From an uncultured Pelagibacteraceae bacterium (lineage in GTDB: Bacteria > Pseudomonadota > Alphaproteobacteria > Pelagibacterales > Pelagibacteraceae): 64,000 bases of DNA. The DNA lies in the NCBI GenBank assembly GCA_902560815.1, contig CACENP010000002.1:41070-105069 (forward strand), given 5' to 3'. The notes beneath the pieces were generated by a model, which worked only from the letters and a program-made list of their open reading frames with translations, did no database searches and was not told where the DNA came from. Below, one piece after another: positions 16,244 through 24,624 of the stretch. The position numbers were made by a program, and so were the translations under genes. How positions within the stretch are numbered: position 1 is the stretch's first letter; each line of letters opens with the position of its first letter.

Positions 16244-16936
16244 ATGATATTTGAACAATTATTTGACACCAAATCTTCAACCTACACTTACATTATATCA
16301 AGTGGAAAAGGGAGAGAAGCTTTAATAATTGATCCTGTAATTGAACATTCAGATAAATACATAGAAGTATTAAAAAATTTAGAATTAAAATTAGTTAAAG
16401 TAATTGATACACATATACATGCAGATCATGTCACTGGATTAAACGAACTAAACAAAAGAACAAACTGTACCAGAATTATGGGAGAAAAATCTAAATCTGA
16501 AGTAATTGATTTAAGAATAAAAGATAGTGAAAAAATAAATGTAGAAAACATAGAACTTAAAGCAATTTATACACCAGGTCATACAGACTGTTCTTACAGT
16601 TATTTAATGAATGACAGAGTTTTTACAGGTGACACTCTCTTAATAAATGGAACTGGAAGAACAGATTTTCAAAATGGAAATGCAGAAGATGCTTACGACT
16701 CTTTGTTCAATAAGTTATTAAAATTACCAAAGGATACTTTGGTGTATCCAGCACATGATTATAATGGAAAAAAATTTTCTACTATTGAAAATGAAAAAAA
16801 TAATAATCCTAGACTTCAAGTAAGTTCAAAAGAAGAGTACGCAGAAATTATGAATAATCTAAACTTAGCAAATCCAAAAATGATGGATGTCGCTGTACCT
16901 GCAAATGTTAAAGGGCTTACTTTAGATAGATTGTAA
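16244..16936 (+). CDS. Metallo-beta-lactamase fold protein, ETHE1-like persulfide dioxygenase
   Basis: A 230-residue MBL-fold protein. The metal site reads DTHIHADHVTG (His57, His59, Asp61, His62), followed by a His in TPGHTDCS and an Asp in FTGDTLLINGTGRTDF, then a terminal YPAHDYNG. The GTGRTDF segment and overall length are characteristic of ETHE1/sulfur dioxygenases, which oxidise glutathione persulfide to sulfite with one iron. The spacing excludes glyoxalase II as the first choice. It lies upstream of a cysteine-rich peptide gene, cysE and cysK, supporting a sulfur role. Confidence 0.83.
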   Translation: MIFEQLFDTKSSTYTYIISSGKGREALIIDPVIEHSDKYIEVLKNLELKLVKVIDTHIHADHVTGLNELNKRTNCTRIMGEKSKSEVIDLRIKDSEKINVENIELKAIYTPGHTDCSYSYLMNDRVFTGDTLLINGTGRTDFQNGNAEDAYDSLFNKLLKLPKDTLVYPAHDYNGKKFSTIENEKNNNPRLQVSSKEEYAEIMNNLNLANPKMMDVAVPANVKGLTLDRL

Positions 16937-16991
16937 TAAGAGACAAATTTGACCTTGTATTTTAAATATCAACACATATTATATTCATAGT

Positions 16992-17111
16992 ATGGCATGC
17001 GATAACTCAAAATGTAAATGTACAAATTGTATTAGCGATAGATGCACTTGTGATGGAATCAAAGAGTGCTCATGCAAACCTGATTCAGGTAGTTGTTGTT
17101 GTGACAACTAA
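16992..17111 (+). CDS. Metallothionein-like cysteine-rich peptide, 39 residues
   Basis: A short open frame with an ATG at 16992 and a TAA at 17109 encodes 39 residues, of which 11 are cysteine (positions 3, 8, 10, 13, 18, 20, 26, 28, 35, 36, 37). Three CxC pairs and a terminal CCC triplet separated by Lys, Asp, Ser and Gly are the hallmarks of metallothioneins; aromatic residues are absent, as usual for such peptides. It does not align by eye with the SmtA/BmtA family, which has histidines. It is cytoplasmic by lack of a signal peptide. It sits between the persulfide-dioxygenase-like gene and cysE on the same strand. A role in binding Zn, Cu or Cd, or as a thiol buffer, is inferred from composition. 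No Shine-Dalgarno is visible. Confidence 0.68.
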   Translation: MACDNSKCKCTNCISDRCTCDGIKECSCKPDSGSCCCDN

Positions 17112-17146
17112 CTGATCATTTAAATAATCAAAATAATTTAAATATC

Positions 17147-17716
17147 ATGAATAGTTTTTTAGAATCTATAATCAACAGGGATCCAGCTGCTAAGTCCAAG
17201 CTAAGTGTAATATTAACTTACCCAGGTGTTAAAGCTGTTTTTTTTCATCGAATAGCAAATTTTTTTTCTGTAGCTAAATTTGATTTAATCGCAAGAATAA
17301 TTTCACAATTTTCAAGATTTTTAACCGGAATTGAAATTCATCCAAAAGCAAAAATAGGTGAAAATTTATTTATTGATCACGGCATGGGAGTTGTTATTGG
17401 AGAAACTTCTGAAATTGGTAATAACGTAACTATATATCATATGGTCACTTTAGGTGGAATTTCTCCAAGTATAAATTCAGATGATCAAAGAAACTCTAAA
17501 AGACATCCAACATTAATGGATAATGTTGTTGTGGGTTCTGGAGCTCAAGTTTTAGGACCTGTGGTAATTGGTAAAAATGCAAAAATAGGAGCCAATGCAG
17601 TTGTAACAAAAGATGTTCCAGAGAATGCAGTCATGGTTGGTATTCCTGCAAAAAATGTTGGTACTGCAACTGAAGAATTTAAACCTTACGGTATTGCTAA
17701 TGGAGATGATAAATGA
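17147..17716 (+). CDS. cysE: Serine O-acetyltransferase
   Basis: A 189-residue enzyme making O-acetylserine from serine and acetyl-CoA, the first step of cysteine synthesis. It is the short (EpsC-like) form, lacking most of the N-terminal helical domain of the 273-residue enteric enzyme. The left-handed beta-helix is visible as hexapeptide repeats from about residue 62 on, and the catalytic region reads [15 protein letters not shown] near 79 with YHMVTLGG near 98. Its last four bases overlap the cysK start (ATGA), so translation is probably coupled. Confidence 0.92.
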   Translation: MNSFLESIINRDPAAKSKLSVILTYPGVKAVFFHRIANFFSVAKFDLIARIISQFSRFLTGIEIHPKAKIGENLFIDHGMGVVIGETSEIGNNVTIYHMVTLGGISPSINSDDQRNSKRHPTLMDNVVVGSGAQVLGPVVIGKNAKIGANAVVTKDVPENAVMVGIPAKNVGTATEEFKPYGIANGDDK

Positions 17717-18714
17717 AAAATTCTCAAAATACTTTCATTGAAGGAATAGGAAATACTCCATTAATTAAACTCAAGGCTGCTTCAGAGATAACTGGCTGTA
17801 ATATTTATGGTAAAGCTGAATATTTAAATCCTGGAGGATCAGTTAAAGATAGAGCAGCGTTAGCATTAATAAAAGATGCTCAAGAGAAAAAATTAATCTC
17901 AAAAGGTGGAATAATAGTTGAAGGTACTGCAGGGAATACTGGAATTGGCCTTTGTCTTATTGGAAATTCAATTGGTTATAAAACAATAATTGTAATGAAC
18001 GACAACCAAACCCAAGAAAAAAAAGATATGTTAAAAAACATAGGCGCTGATTTAAAACTTGTACCACCAAAACCTTACAAAGACGATGGCAACTATGTAA
18101 AAGTTGCAAAAAGAGTAGCTGAAGAATTAAAAAGTACGAATAATCATGGTGTAGTTTGGGCTAATCAATTTGATAATACTGCTAATGCTAAAGGGCACTA
18201 TGAAACAACTGGACCAGAAATTTGGGAACAAACAGATGGAAAAGTAGATGGGTTTGTATGTTCATCTGGAACTGGTGGAACTATCGGAGGCGTGAGCAGT
18301 TATTTAAAAGAAAAAAATAAAGATATAAAAATTTATTTATCCGATCCAACAGGTTCGGCTCTTTACAATTATATAAAGAATGGAGAGTTAAAAAGTGAAG
18401 GAGGATCAATCACTGAAGGTATAGGTTCTAGTAGAGTTACGGCTAATTTTGCTGAAGCTAAAATAGATGGAGCATTTTCAATAAGTGACCATGAGTCTTT
18501 ACCTATTCTATATGACTTAATTCAAAATGAAGGTTTAAGTCTTGGTACAAGTTGTGGAGTTAATATCGCAGGAGCAATAAGATTAGGAAAAGAACTCGGA
18601 CCAGGAAAAACTATTGTCACTATTCTTTGTGATAAATCAGATAAATACAACTCTAAGATGTTTAATAAAAAATTTTTAGAAGAAAAAGGCCTGCCATTTC
18701 CTAACTGGATATAA
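17713..18714 (+). CDS. cysK: Cysteine synthase (O-acetylserine sulfhydrylase)
   Basis: A 333-residue PLP enzyme that joins O-acetylserine and sulfide to give cysteine. The PLP lysine is K45 in [11 protein letters not shown]; the substrate loop reads [11 protein letters not shown] near residue 74 and the phosphate-binding loop [10 protein letters not shown] near 180. The translation start overlaps cysE. The extra length after the PLP domain resembles the eukaryote-like CysK/CysM group. A cystathionine beta-synthase activity is possible for this subgroup, but the cysE coupling favours cysteine synthesis. Confidence 0.92.
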   Translation: MKNSQNTFIEGIGNTPLIKLKAASEITGCNIYGKAEYLNPGGSVKDRAALALIKDAQEKKLISKGGIIVEGTAGNTGIGLCLIGNSIGYKTIIVMNDNQTQEKKDMLKNIGADLKLVPPKPYKDDGNYVKVAKRVAEELKSTNNHGVVWANQFDNTANAKGHYETTGPEIWEQTDGKVDGFVCSSGTGGTIGGVSSYLKEKNKDIKIYLSDPTGSALYNYIKNGELKSEGGSITEGIGSSRVTANFAEAKIDGAFSISDHESLPILYDLIQNEGLSLGTSCGVNIAGAIRLGKELGPGKTIVTILCDKSDKYNSKMFNKKFLEEKGLPFPNWI

Positions 18715-18730
18715 TTAATGCATACCTGTT

Positions 18731-18750
18731 ATGTAACAAAGTTGTTACAT
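18731..18750. promoter_or_regulatory. Perfect 8-bp palindrome upstream of the small-gene run, candidate operator
   Basis: ATGTAACA (18731-18738) and TGTTACAT (18743-18750) form a perfect inverted repeat around the spacer AAGT. It begins 17 bases after the cysK stop and ends 55 bases before the next ATG. There is no T-tract after it, which argues against an intrinsic terminator, and the length fits a dimeric repressor or activator site. A partly similar TGTAACAAGTTG occurs near 4862. Which regulator binds is unknown. Confidence 0.4.
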
Positions 18751-18805
18751 TGCTAAATTAAAATTAATAAAATAATTTTTAATATAAAAAAGAAAGGAGG
18801 AAATA

Positions 18806-19096
18806 ATGGAAAAAGAAGTATTAGTGATCGTAGATTTAAAAGAAGGAAAGCTTGAAAAATTTATGGGATGGATGCAATCAGATGAGGGAATGAGTGTAAG
18901 AAAATCAGCAGCTCATCCAGAAAAAACTATAGGAGCAGTAAAGCCAGATAAAAGTGGTGTTATGTTTAAGGTATTTGTTCATAATATGGAAAAAATGAAA
19001 GAGATGGTTTCTGGAAAAAATCCAATTGGAAAACCAATTTATGATGAGTGTGTAAACAAAATGCATGTTTGGGAATGTACTAAAATGGAAATATAA
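18806..19096 (+). CDS. Conserved-looking small protein, unknown function
   Basis: A 96-residue soluble protein preceded by AAAGGAGG, the best ribosome-binding site in the region, five bases before the ATG. It has beta-alpha-beta character (EVLVIVDLKEG, then a helix, then VMFKVFVHN), suggesting a ferredoxin-like alpha/beta-barrel fold as in the following DUF1330 protein, but I recognise no family. It leads a run of eight same-strand small genes with little or no spacing. The strong translation signal suggests the cluster can be made in quantity. Confidence 0.75.
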   Translation: MEKEVLVIVDLKEGKLEKFMGWMQSDEGMSVRKSAAHPEKTIGAVKPDKSGVMFKVFVHNMEKMKEMVSGKNPIGKPIYDECVNKMHVWECTKMEI

Positions 19097-19098
19097 AA

Positions 19099-19389
19099 AT
19101 GACTGGATATGCAATATTTCAAATCGAAATAACTAACCCTGAAGAATATAAAAATTATGTAGCAAAAGCTTCAGGGTTAGTTGCTAAATATGGAGGAGAA
19201 TATTTGGTAAGAGGTGGAGATTACGAATGTGTTGAGGGTGAATGGAATCTCCCTAGAACAGTCGTTGTTAGATTTCCCTCTTACGAAAAAGCTTTAGAGT
19301 TTTATAATTCTGAAGAATACAAACCGGTAAGACAGATACGGCTAGATAACTCTGTCGGAAATGTAATAATAATTAAAGGAGCAAAATAA
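19099..19389 (+). CDS. DUF1330 family protein
   Basis: A 96-residue protein with the DUF1330 pattern: GYAIFQIEITNPEEYKNYV at the start, a GGEYLVRGG turn near residue 33, and VRFPSYEKALEFYNSEEY near 55. The fold is a dimeric alpha/beta-barrel; no enzymatic activity is firmly assigned to the family. It begins three bases after the previous gene and ends two before the next, so it belongs to a polycistronic unit. Cytoplasmic by lack of a signal sequence. Confidence 0.9.
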   Translation: MTGYAIFQIEITNPEEYKNYVAKASGLVAKYGGEYLVRGGDYECVEGEWNLPRTVVVRFPSYEKALEFYNSEEYKPVRQIRLDNSVGNVIIIKGAK

Positions 19390-19390
19390 T

Positions 19391-19711
19391 ATGTCTATTT
19401 TAGAAAAATATAGTGCTGCAATGAAAAATAAAGATGAAGCAGCTATGAATGAGCTTTTGCATGATGATTTTAAATTTACAATGCACAAATCAGGTAATTC
19501 TTTAAGTAAATCTGATGTAATCAAATGGGCGATGAGCGGTGACATTAAACAAGATAAAACAAGAATTGTTTATGAAAATAATGAAGTCGGCATACACCAT
19601 GCATTTGTAACATTTGATGATGGAAATGTTGAGGCTGTAATGGCAGTTTATAAGTATAAAGATGGTAAGATAATTGCTTTGGAAACTGGTGCAACTCCAA
19701 TGCCTAAATAA
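19391..19711 (+). CDS. SnoaL/NTF2-like protein
   Basis: A 106-residue protein of the NTF2-like superfamily: helices at the start (ILEKYSAAMKNKDEAAMNELL), then HDDFKF and a curved sheet ending in KYKDGKIIALE. Members range from polyketide cyclases and isomerases to non-enzymatic ligand-binding proteins, so the function is not predictable. It lies between DUF1330 and VOC genes with spacings of one and nine bases. Confidence 0.75.
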   Translation: MSILEKYSAAMKNKDEAAMNELLHDDFKFTMHKSGNSLSKSDVIKWAMSGDIKQDKTRIVYENNEVGIHHAFVTFDDGNVEAVMAVYKYKDGKIIALETGATPMPK

Positions 19712-19720
19712 AGATTGTTA

Positions 19721-20104
19721 ATGAATAAAGCAATTGGTTTTGTAATGGTCGGTACTAATGATCTTGAAAAATCAAGTAAGTTTTACGATGCTATATTAAC
19801 TCATCTTGGAATGAAAAGAGTTAAAATTACAGAAAGATATATTGGTTATGGTTTAAGTGAAGATGATGGAGCAAAGTTTTATATTATTAAACCTCATAAT
19901 AAAAAAAATGCTACTGCAGGAAACGGAACAATGGTTGCTTTGGTAGCTAAAACAAAAGAAGCAGTAGATAAATTTCATAAAACAGCGCTTGAAAACGGTG
20001 CTGTTGATGAAGGAGTTCCAGGAATAAGATCTGATGGAAATTATTATGGTTATGTCCGTGACCATGACGGTAATAAAATTACAGCCAGATGCGTTTTAGC
20101 TTAA
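19721..20104 (+). CDS. VOC (glyoxalase/bleomycin-resistance) family protein
   Basis: A 127-residue single-repeat pair of the vicinal oxygen chelate fold. The start GFVMVGTNDLEKSSKFYD is a standard VOC opening, with the second half at NGAVDEGVPG and YGYVRDHDGNKI. I take the ATG at 19721; a TTG two codons upstream is possible. Metal ligands are not all obvious, and the first-strand His is replaced, so lactoylglutathione lyase activity is doubtful. Located inside the small-gene run, ending immediately before the DsbA-like gene. Confidence 0.82.
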   Translation: MNKAIGFVMVGTNDLEKSSKFYDAILTHLGMKRVKITERYIGYGLSEDDGAKFYIIKPHNKKNATAGNGTMVALVAKTKEAVDKFHKTALENGAVDEGVPGIRSDGNYYGYVRDHDGNKITARCVLA

Positions 20105-20695
20105 ATGAGTAATATTGATTTTTATTTTTCCATTGGAAGTACATACACATATCTTTCTGTAACAAGAATTTTAGATGTTGAAAAAAAACATGGCGTAAAA
20201 TTTAATTGGAAACCATTCAGTGTAAGAATAATAATGAATGAAATGAATAACCATCCTTTTCCAGATGATAAAAAAAGTAAAGTTGATTACATGTGGAGAG
20301 ATATTGAAAGAAGAGCAGAAGGTTATGGTTTTTCTGCAAAAACTCCTGTTCCGTATCCATTAACTCAATTTGACCTAGCAAATAAACTTGCAATACTTGG
20401 TTTAAAAGAAGGTTGGGGAGTTGATTATGTAAGGCTCACTTATAAAAGATGGTTTCAAGAAAATAAAGAGCCTGCGGTAGAACCTAATATTTCTGAAATA
20501 TGTTCTGAACTAAAACTAGATAAAGATAAAGTGATTTTAAATGCAAATTCCAAAGAAATAGAAAAAGAATTTTTAGCAAATACAGATAGTGCACGTAACA
20601 ATAAAGTTTTTGGCAGTCCATCATTTATTGTAAATAATGAGATTTTTTGGGGAGATGATAGAATGGAAGATGCTATAAATTGGTCTAAAAAATAA
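20105..20695 (+). CDS. DsbA-fold 2-hydroxychromene-2-carboxylate isomerase family protein
   Basis: A 196-residue thioredoxin-fold protein with an inserted helical domain. The opening IDFYFSIGSTYTYLSV has the Ser that replaces the CxxC cysteine and binds glutathione in HCCA isomerases and kappa-class glutathione transferases. The cis-Pro region reads VFGSPSFIVN and a terminal FWGDDRMEDA is typical. It is a cytoplasmic GSH-dependent isomerase or transferase; the natural substrate is unknown. It overlaps the next gene by one base. Confidence 0.85.
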   Translation: MSNIDFYFSIGSTYTYLSVTRILDVEKKHGVKFNWKPFSVRIIMNEMNNHPFPDDKKSKVDYMWRDIERRAEGYGFSAKTPVPYPLTQFDLANKLAILGLKEGWGVDYVRLTYKRWFQENKEPAVEPNISEICSELKLDKDKVILNANSKEIEKEFLANTDSARNNKVFGSPSFIVNNEIFWGDDRMEDAINWSKK

Positions 20696-20916
20696 TGTTA
20701 AAAAAAAAATATTCTAATTTTATTTTTATTTTAATTATGGGTTTTGGAATGAGTTTGTTTATGACCTTAATTATTACATATATTAATACTGGAATGGACA
20801 ATGAATATGCCCAAAGATTTTTTAAAGCATGGTCAGTAAGTTTACCAATAGCAATAATTACATCTCTAGTTGTAGGTCCACCAACGAAAAAATTTGTAGA
20901 TAAAATTACTAATTAA
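20695..20916 (+). CDS. DUF2798 small membrane protein
   Basis: A 73-residue protein with two hydrophobic helices (FIFILIMGFGMSLFMTLII and WSVSLPIAIITSLVVGP), matching DUF2798. The family is known only as small two-helix inner-membrane proteins, often near stress or drug-efflux genes. It starts on the stop codon of the DsbA-like gene and precedes two SMR-family genes, consistent with a membrane/detoxification context. Confidence 0.8.
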   Translation: MLKKKYSNFIFILIMGFGMSLFMTLIITYINTGMDNEYAQRFFKAWSVSLPIAIITSLVVGPPTKKFVDKITN

Positions 20917-20931
20917 TAATAATCTTTAGTT

Positions 20932-21267
20932 GTGACTAATATATCAGCTTATATAATTTTAATTGTTGCGGTTGTTTTAGGGACTGCATCAAATGGTTTT
21001 GCAAAAGGTGCACAAGGTTTCACGATATTGTTACCAAGTATTATAACTGCGGTAACTATTGTTGGATGTATGTATACATTGTCACTTGTTATGAAAACAA
21101 TTCCTGTTGGAATAACTTATGCTTCATTCGCAGGACTTTGTATTATAGCAACAACAATTGTTGGAATGTATAAATTCAAACAAATTCCTGATCTTTATAC
21201 TATGATAGGTCTTGCTTTGATTATAGCTGGTGTTTTAATTGTTAACTTATTAGGAAAAGCCAATTAA
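20932..21267 (+). CDS. Small multidrug resistance (SMR/EmrE-type) subunit 1
   Basis: A 111-residue four-helix membrane protein of the SMR family. Helix 4 carries the GVLIVNLLGK ending and helix 3 IPVGITYASFAG corresponds to the YAxWxG signature. The start is a GTG at 20932. The membrane-embedded Glu14 of EmrE, in helix 1, has no acidic counterpart here (helix 1 reads AYIILIVAVVLGTASNGFAK), so proton-coupled drug export cannot be assumed. The next gene is a paralogue on the same strand with no gap; the two likely form a heterodimer. Confidence 0.82.
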   Translation: MTNISAYIILIVAVVLGTASNGFAKGAQGFTILLPSIITAVTIVGCMYTLSLVMKTIPVGITYASFAGLCIIATTIVGMYKFKQIPDLYTMIGLALIIAGVLIVNLLGKAN

Positions 21268-21603
21268 ATGAAGCCTCTCACAGGATATATTTTTTTATTC
21301 ATTGCAATATCCTGTGGAATAGCAGCAAATAGTTTTGCAAAAATATCAGATGGATTTTCAAAATTAACACCCTCTGTTGCTTGTATACTTTTAATGTGTG
21401 TAACTATGTTTTCACTCGCAAAAGGAATGTCGGCAATACCAGTTGGTTTTGCCTACGCTACTTACAGTGCGGTTACAGTTGCATCAATACTAATTTTTGG
21501 AATTATTAAATATAATCAAATGCCTAACGTATATGGTTTAATTGGAATTATTTTAATTATAACAGGTGTCTTAATTGTAAATTTACTAGGGAAAGTAAAT
21601 TAA
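21268..21603 (+). CDS. Small multidrug resistance (SMR/EmrE-type) subunit 2
   Basis: Also 111 residues and four helices, clearly a tandem duplicate of the preceding gene: same length, the same ASNGFAK/ANSFAK pattern near residue 22 and the same VLIVNLLGK C-terminus. Helix 1 (GYIFLFIAISCGIAANSFAK) again lacks the canonical Glu. Paired SMR genes of this type (as in YkkCD or EbrAB) function as antiparallel heterodimers. It closes the run of small genes; the dehydrogenase gene follows after 21 bases with its own Shine-Dalgarno. Confidence 0.82.
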   Translation: MKPLTGYIFLFIAISCGIAANSFAKISDGFSKLTPSVACILLMCVTMFSLAKGMSAIPVGFAYATYSAVTVASILIFGIIKYNQMPNVYGLIGIILIITGVLIVNLLGKVN

Positions 21604-21624
21604 ATTTAATAGAAGGAGAAAAAT

Positions 21625-22539
21625 ATGTCTGAACTAATAGCGTTCATTGGGGTCGGTAATATGGGAAACCCAATGGCAAATAATTTAGTTAAAGCAGGAA
21701 AAAAAGTTAAAGTCTTTGATGTTTCAAAAAACATGATTGAAAAAGCTAGAGAAAAAAAATTAGAAGTTGTAGAAAATTTAGATGATTTAATTACAAATGA
21801 AGTAACAACTGTGATCACAATGCTTCCTGAAGGTAAAAATTCAAAAGAAGTTTATTTGGGAGAGAAAGGTATTATTAATAAAGTTTCTAAAAACTGTCTT
21901 CTTATTGATTGTTCTACAATTGATATTCAAACTTCAATTAAAATTGGAAAAAAGGCTAAAGAAAAAGGAATTAAAATGATCGATGCTCCCGTTAGCGGTG
22001 GAGTCATGGGTGCTGAAAAAGCAACTTTAAATATTATGGTAGGTGGAACTAAAGAAGCTTTTGATATTGCTCTTCCTTTATTAAAAATAATGGGAAAAAA
22101 TATATTCCATGCTGGAGATCTTGGTAGTGGTAATGGAGCAAAAATTTGTAACAACATGTCTTTAGGAATTACAATGATTGCAGCATCAGAGTCTTTAATG
22201 TTAGCCAAAAGACTAAATATAGATATTAAAAAGGTTCATGAAATTATGAAAAATGCATCAGGAAATAGTTGGCCTATTTCTGTTTATCCACCTTTGCCTG
22301 GTTTAATTGATGGAACACCATCAAATAATAATTATCGACCAGGATTTTCTGCAGGCATGATGAATAAAGATTTAAAATTAGCAAATGAATGTGCAAAACA
22401 AGTAAATGCTTCTACTCCACTTGCAAAAATGGCTTTGGAAATTTATGATAAATTTTGTGAAGAAGGAAACGATACAAAAGATTTCTCTGCAATATCAAAG
22501 GTTGTTGGAGGTGATGCTTGGAACTATCCAATAGATTAG
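21625..22539 (+). CDS. mmsB: 3-hydroxyisobutyrate dehydrogenase family oxidoreductase
   Basis: A 304-residue beta-hydroxyacid dehydrogenase. NAD(P)-binding motif FIGVGNMGNPMANNL at the start, substrate motif DAPVSGGVMGAE near residue 120, and catalytic Lys in GAKICNNM near 172. AGAAGGAG stands seven bases before the ATG. 3-hydroxyisobutyrate dehydrogenase (valine breakdown) and tartronate semialdehyde reductase are the main alternatives; the GGDAWNYP C-terminus is commoner in the former. No other valine-degradation gene is adjacent. Confidence 0.83.
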   Translation: MSELIAFIGVGNMGNPMANNLVKAGKKVKVFDVSKNMIEKAREKKLEVVENLDDLITNEVTTVITMLPEGKNSKEVYLGEKGIINKVSKNCLLIDCSTIDIQTSIKIGKKAKEKGIKMIDAPVSGGVMGAEKATLNIMVGGTKEAFDIALPLLKIMGKNIFHAGDLGSGNGAKICNNMSLGITMIAASESLMLAKRLNIDIKKVHEIMKNASGNSWPISVYPPLPGLIDGTPSNNNYRPGFSAGMMNKDLKLANECAKQVNASTPLAKMALEIYDKFCEEGNDTKDFSAISKVVGGDAWNYPID

Positions 22540-22932
22540 TTACTTGTAAATTTCATCAACTTCAACACCATAAGCTTCTACTAATTTATTATTCTGATTG
22601 GCGATACCCATAACATCAATCATTTCTTTAATCATCTCATCCGTTGCACCTTTTTTCTTTGCAGCAGCTGTATGAGATTTAGTACAGTACTCACAACTAT
22701 TTGTCATTGAAACTGCAACATAAATTAATTCTTTAATTACAGGATCTAATGCACCAGGTTTCATAACTTGTGAAGTTGATTTCCAGGTTCTTTCTAAAGT
22801 TTCTGGACTGTTTGCAAGATATTTCCAAAAATTAGGAACTTCTGTAATTTTTCTTGTACTTTTTATCTCATCAAAAACTTCTTTAACTTTTCCAGTAGCT
22901 TCATTTTCATTAATTGGTTTAAACATTGGCAT
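22540..22932 (-). CDS. Carboxymuconolactone decarboxylase / AhpD-like protein
   Basis: A 130-residue all-helical protein with the CxxC-His signature EYCTKSHTAAAKKKG near residue 77, preceded by Glu: the redox centre of AhpD-type peroxidase partners. The full PF02627 domain covers most of the protein. It would be an alkylhydroperoxidase-like thiol protein; true carboxymuconolactone decarboxylase activity is less likely given the CxxC. A strong AAGGAGG precedes the ATG. It ends one base from the dehydrogenase stop and lies downstream of the peptide-type ABC operon on the same strand. Confidence 0.85.
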   Translation of the reverse strand: MPMFKPINENEATGKVKEVFDEIKSTRKITEVPNFWKYLANSPETLERTWKSTSQVMKPGALDPVIKELIYVAVSMTNSCEYCTKSHTAAAKKKGATDEMIKEMIDVMGIANQNNKLVEAYGVEVDEIYK

Positions 22933-22941
22933 TTTTCCTCC

Positions 22942-24624
22942 TTAATTATAAATTGATTCTATTTTTGGCATTAACGTTAACAGTTCTTTTGTGTATTCAT
23001 GTGATGGATTTTTAAATAATTCTTCAGTTTTAGAAATTTCACAAAGCTTTCCATTTTTTAATACTGCTATTCTATCACACATTTGTCTTACAACTGGTAA
23101 GTCATGACTAATAAATAATATCGTCAGATTTAATTGTTCTTGTAAATCTTTTAATAAATTTAATATTTGTGCTTGAATACTTACATCTAGAGCAGAAGTT
23201 GGTTCATCACAAACAAGAAGTCTTGGTTGAGTTGCAAGAGCTCTTGCTATTGAAATTCTTTGTCTTTGACCTCCAGAAAATTCATGTGGATAACGTTCTG
23301 CTGATTGTTGAGTCAATTCAACAGACTCTAATAAATCATATATATAACTATCTATATCTTTAGAACTAATTGAAGGGTTATGAAGTTTTATAGGTTCTGA
23401 AACTATATCTTTAACTTTTAATCTTCCATTTAATGATGAATAAGGGTCTTGAAATATCATTTGGATTTGTTTTCTAAATTTCATCATTTCTTTATTACTT
23501 TTAATTTTTGTTATACAAACATTATCAAAATCAATATCTCCAGCGCTTGGGCTATATAAATTAACAATCATTTTGGCTATTGTTGATTTACCACTTCCAC
23601 TTTCACCAACTAATCCGAACGACTCACCTTCTTTAATATTAAATGACACATCATCGACAGCCATTACGGAGTTTTTAGTGCTTTCTGTAAAAAAATTATC
23701 ATCAAATGTTTTGCATAAATTTTTAACCTTAACTAAGTCCTGATCAATAATATCTTTTTTTGTCCATCTATTTAAAATTTTAATATTGGTTTCACCTTGA
23801 GTTTTGTTTTCCTTTTCGATAATTTTAAATCTATCTATTTTTTTATTTGTAGGAGGAACTGAGCTTACAAGTGCTTTTGTATAAATCTCTTTAGGTTTTG
23901 TTAATATTTCTTTCGTAGGTCCTATTTCAACTAGATCTCCATTTTTCATTACCGCTACTCTACTTGTTGTTTCAGAGATAACGCCCATATCATGGGTGAT
24001 TAATATGACTGCTAAATTTCTCTCTTTGGTTAATCTTTTAATTAAATCTAAAATTTGAGATTGTATTGAAACATCTAGTGCCGTTGTAGGCTCATCCGCA
24101 ATAAGAAGTTCAGGTTCACAACAAAGAGCCAATGAAATAACAACTCTTTGTCTCATCCCTCCTGAAAATTGGTGTGGATAGTTATTAAATCTGGTTTCAG
24201 CATCTTTTATTCCAACTTCTTTTAATAAATTAATAGCCTTATTTTTTGCTTCTTCAGTACTTAATTTTAAATGAGTTTGAATTGTTTCAATTAATTGTTC
24301 ACCTATTGTAAGTATAGGATTTAAAGAAGTTTGAGGGTCTTGGAAAATAAGACCTATTTTTTTTCCTCTTAATTTAAGAATATTTTCTGGATTTTCATAA
24401 ATATCAGTTCCATCTAAAATTATTGATCCGCCAGATACTTTGCCAGGCTCATCTATAAGATTAATTATTGCATTACCAACCGTGCTTTTCCCTGATCCAG
24501 ACTCTCCTACTAGGCCAAGTATTTCACCTTTTTCAACATTTATATTTACTTTTTTTGCTGCATAAACTGTTTCTCTTCGCATTTCATAATTAACACTTAA
24601 ATTATTTATTTTTAAAAATGTCAT
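22942..24624 (-). CDS. Peptide/nickel-type ABC transporter, fused tandem ATPases (DppD-DppF)
   Basis: A 560-residue cytoplasmic protein carrying two complete ABC ATPase domains. Domain 1 has Walker [11 protein letters not shown] near residue 38, signature [14 protein letters not shown] near 149 and DEPTTALD; domain 2 has a second GESGSGKST near 338, signature [14 protein letters not shown] near 451 and DEPTSALD. Each is followed by an oligopeptide-type C-terminal extension. In many bacteria these are two genes (dppD, dppF); the fused form resembles YejF and GsiA. It would energise the DppB/DppC-like permeases encoded immediately upstream, whose last gene abuts this ATG. Confidence 0.93.
   Translation of the reverse strand: MTFLKINNLSVNYEMRRETVYAAKKVNINVEKGEILGLVGESGSGKSTVGNAIINLIDEPGKVSGGSIILDGTDIYENPENILKLRGKKIGLIFQDPQTSLNPILTIGEQLIETIQTHLKLSTEEAKNKAINLLKEVGIKDAETRFNNYPHQFSGGMRQRVVISLALCCEPELLIADEPTTALDVSIQSQILDLIKRLTKERNLAVILITHDMGVISETTSRVAVMKNGDLVEIGPTKEILTKPKEIYTKALVSSVPPTNKKIDRFKIIEKENKTQGETNIKILNRWTKKDIIDQDLVKVKNLCKTFDDNFFTESTKNSVMAVDDVSFNIKEGESFGLVGESGSGKSTIAKMIVNLYSPSAGDIDFDNVCITKIKSNKEMMKFRKQIQMIFQDPYSSLNGRLKVKDIVSEPIKLHNPSISSKDIDSYIYDLLESVELTQQSAERYPHEFSGGQRQRISIARALATQPRLLVCDEPTSALDVSIQAQILNLLKDLQEQLNLTILFISHDLPVVRQMCDRIAVLKNGKLCEISKTEELFKNPSHEYTKELLTLMPKIESIYN

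Noticed and set aside
18718..18756. Short leader-peptide frame MHTCYVTKLLHC after cysK
   Set aside because: Contains two Cys and would be attractive as a cysteine-sensing leader, but it lies downstream of cysK, has no Shine-Dalgarno and overlaps the palindrome; most likely chance.
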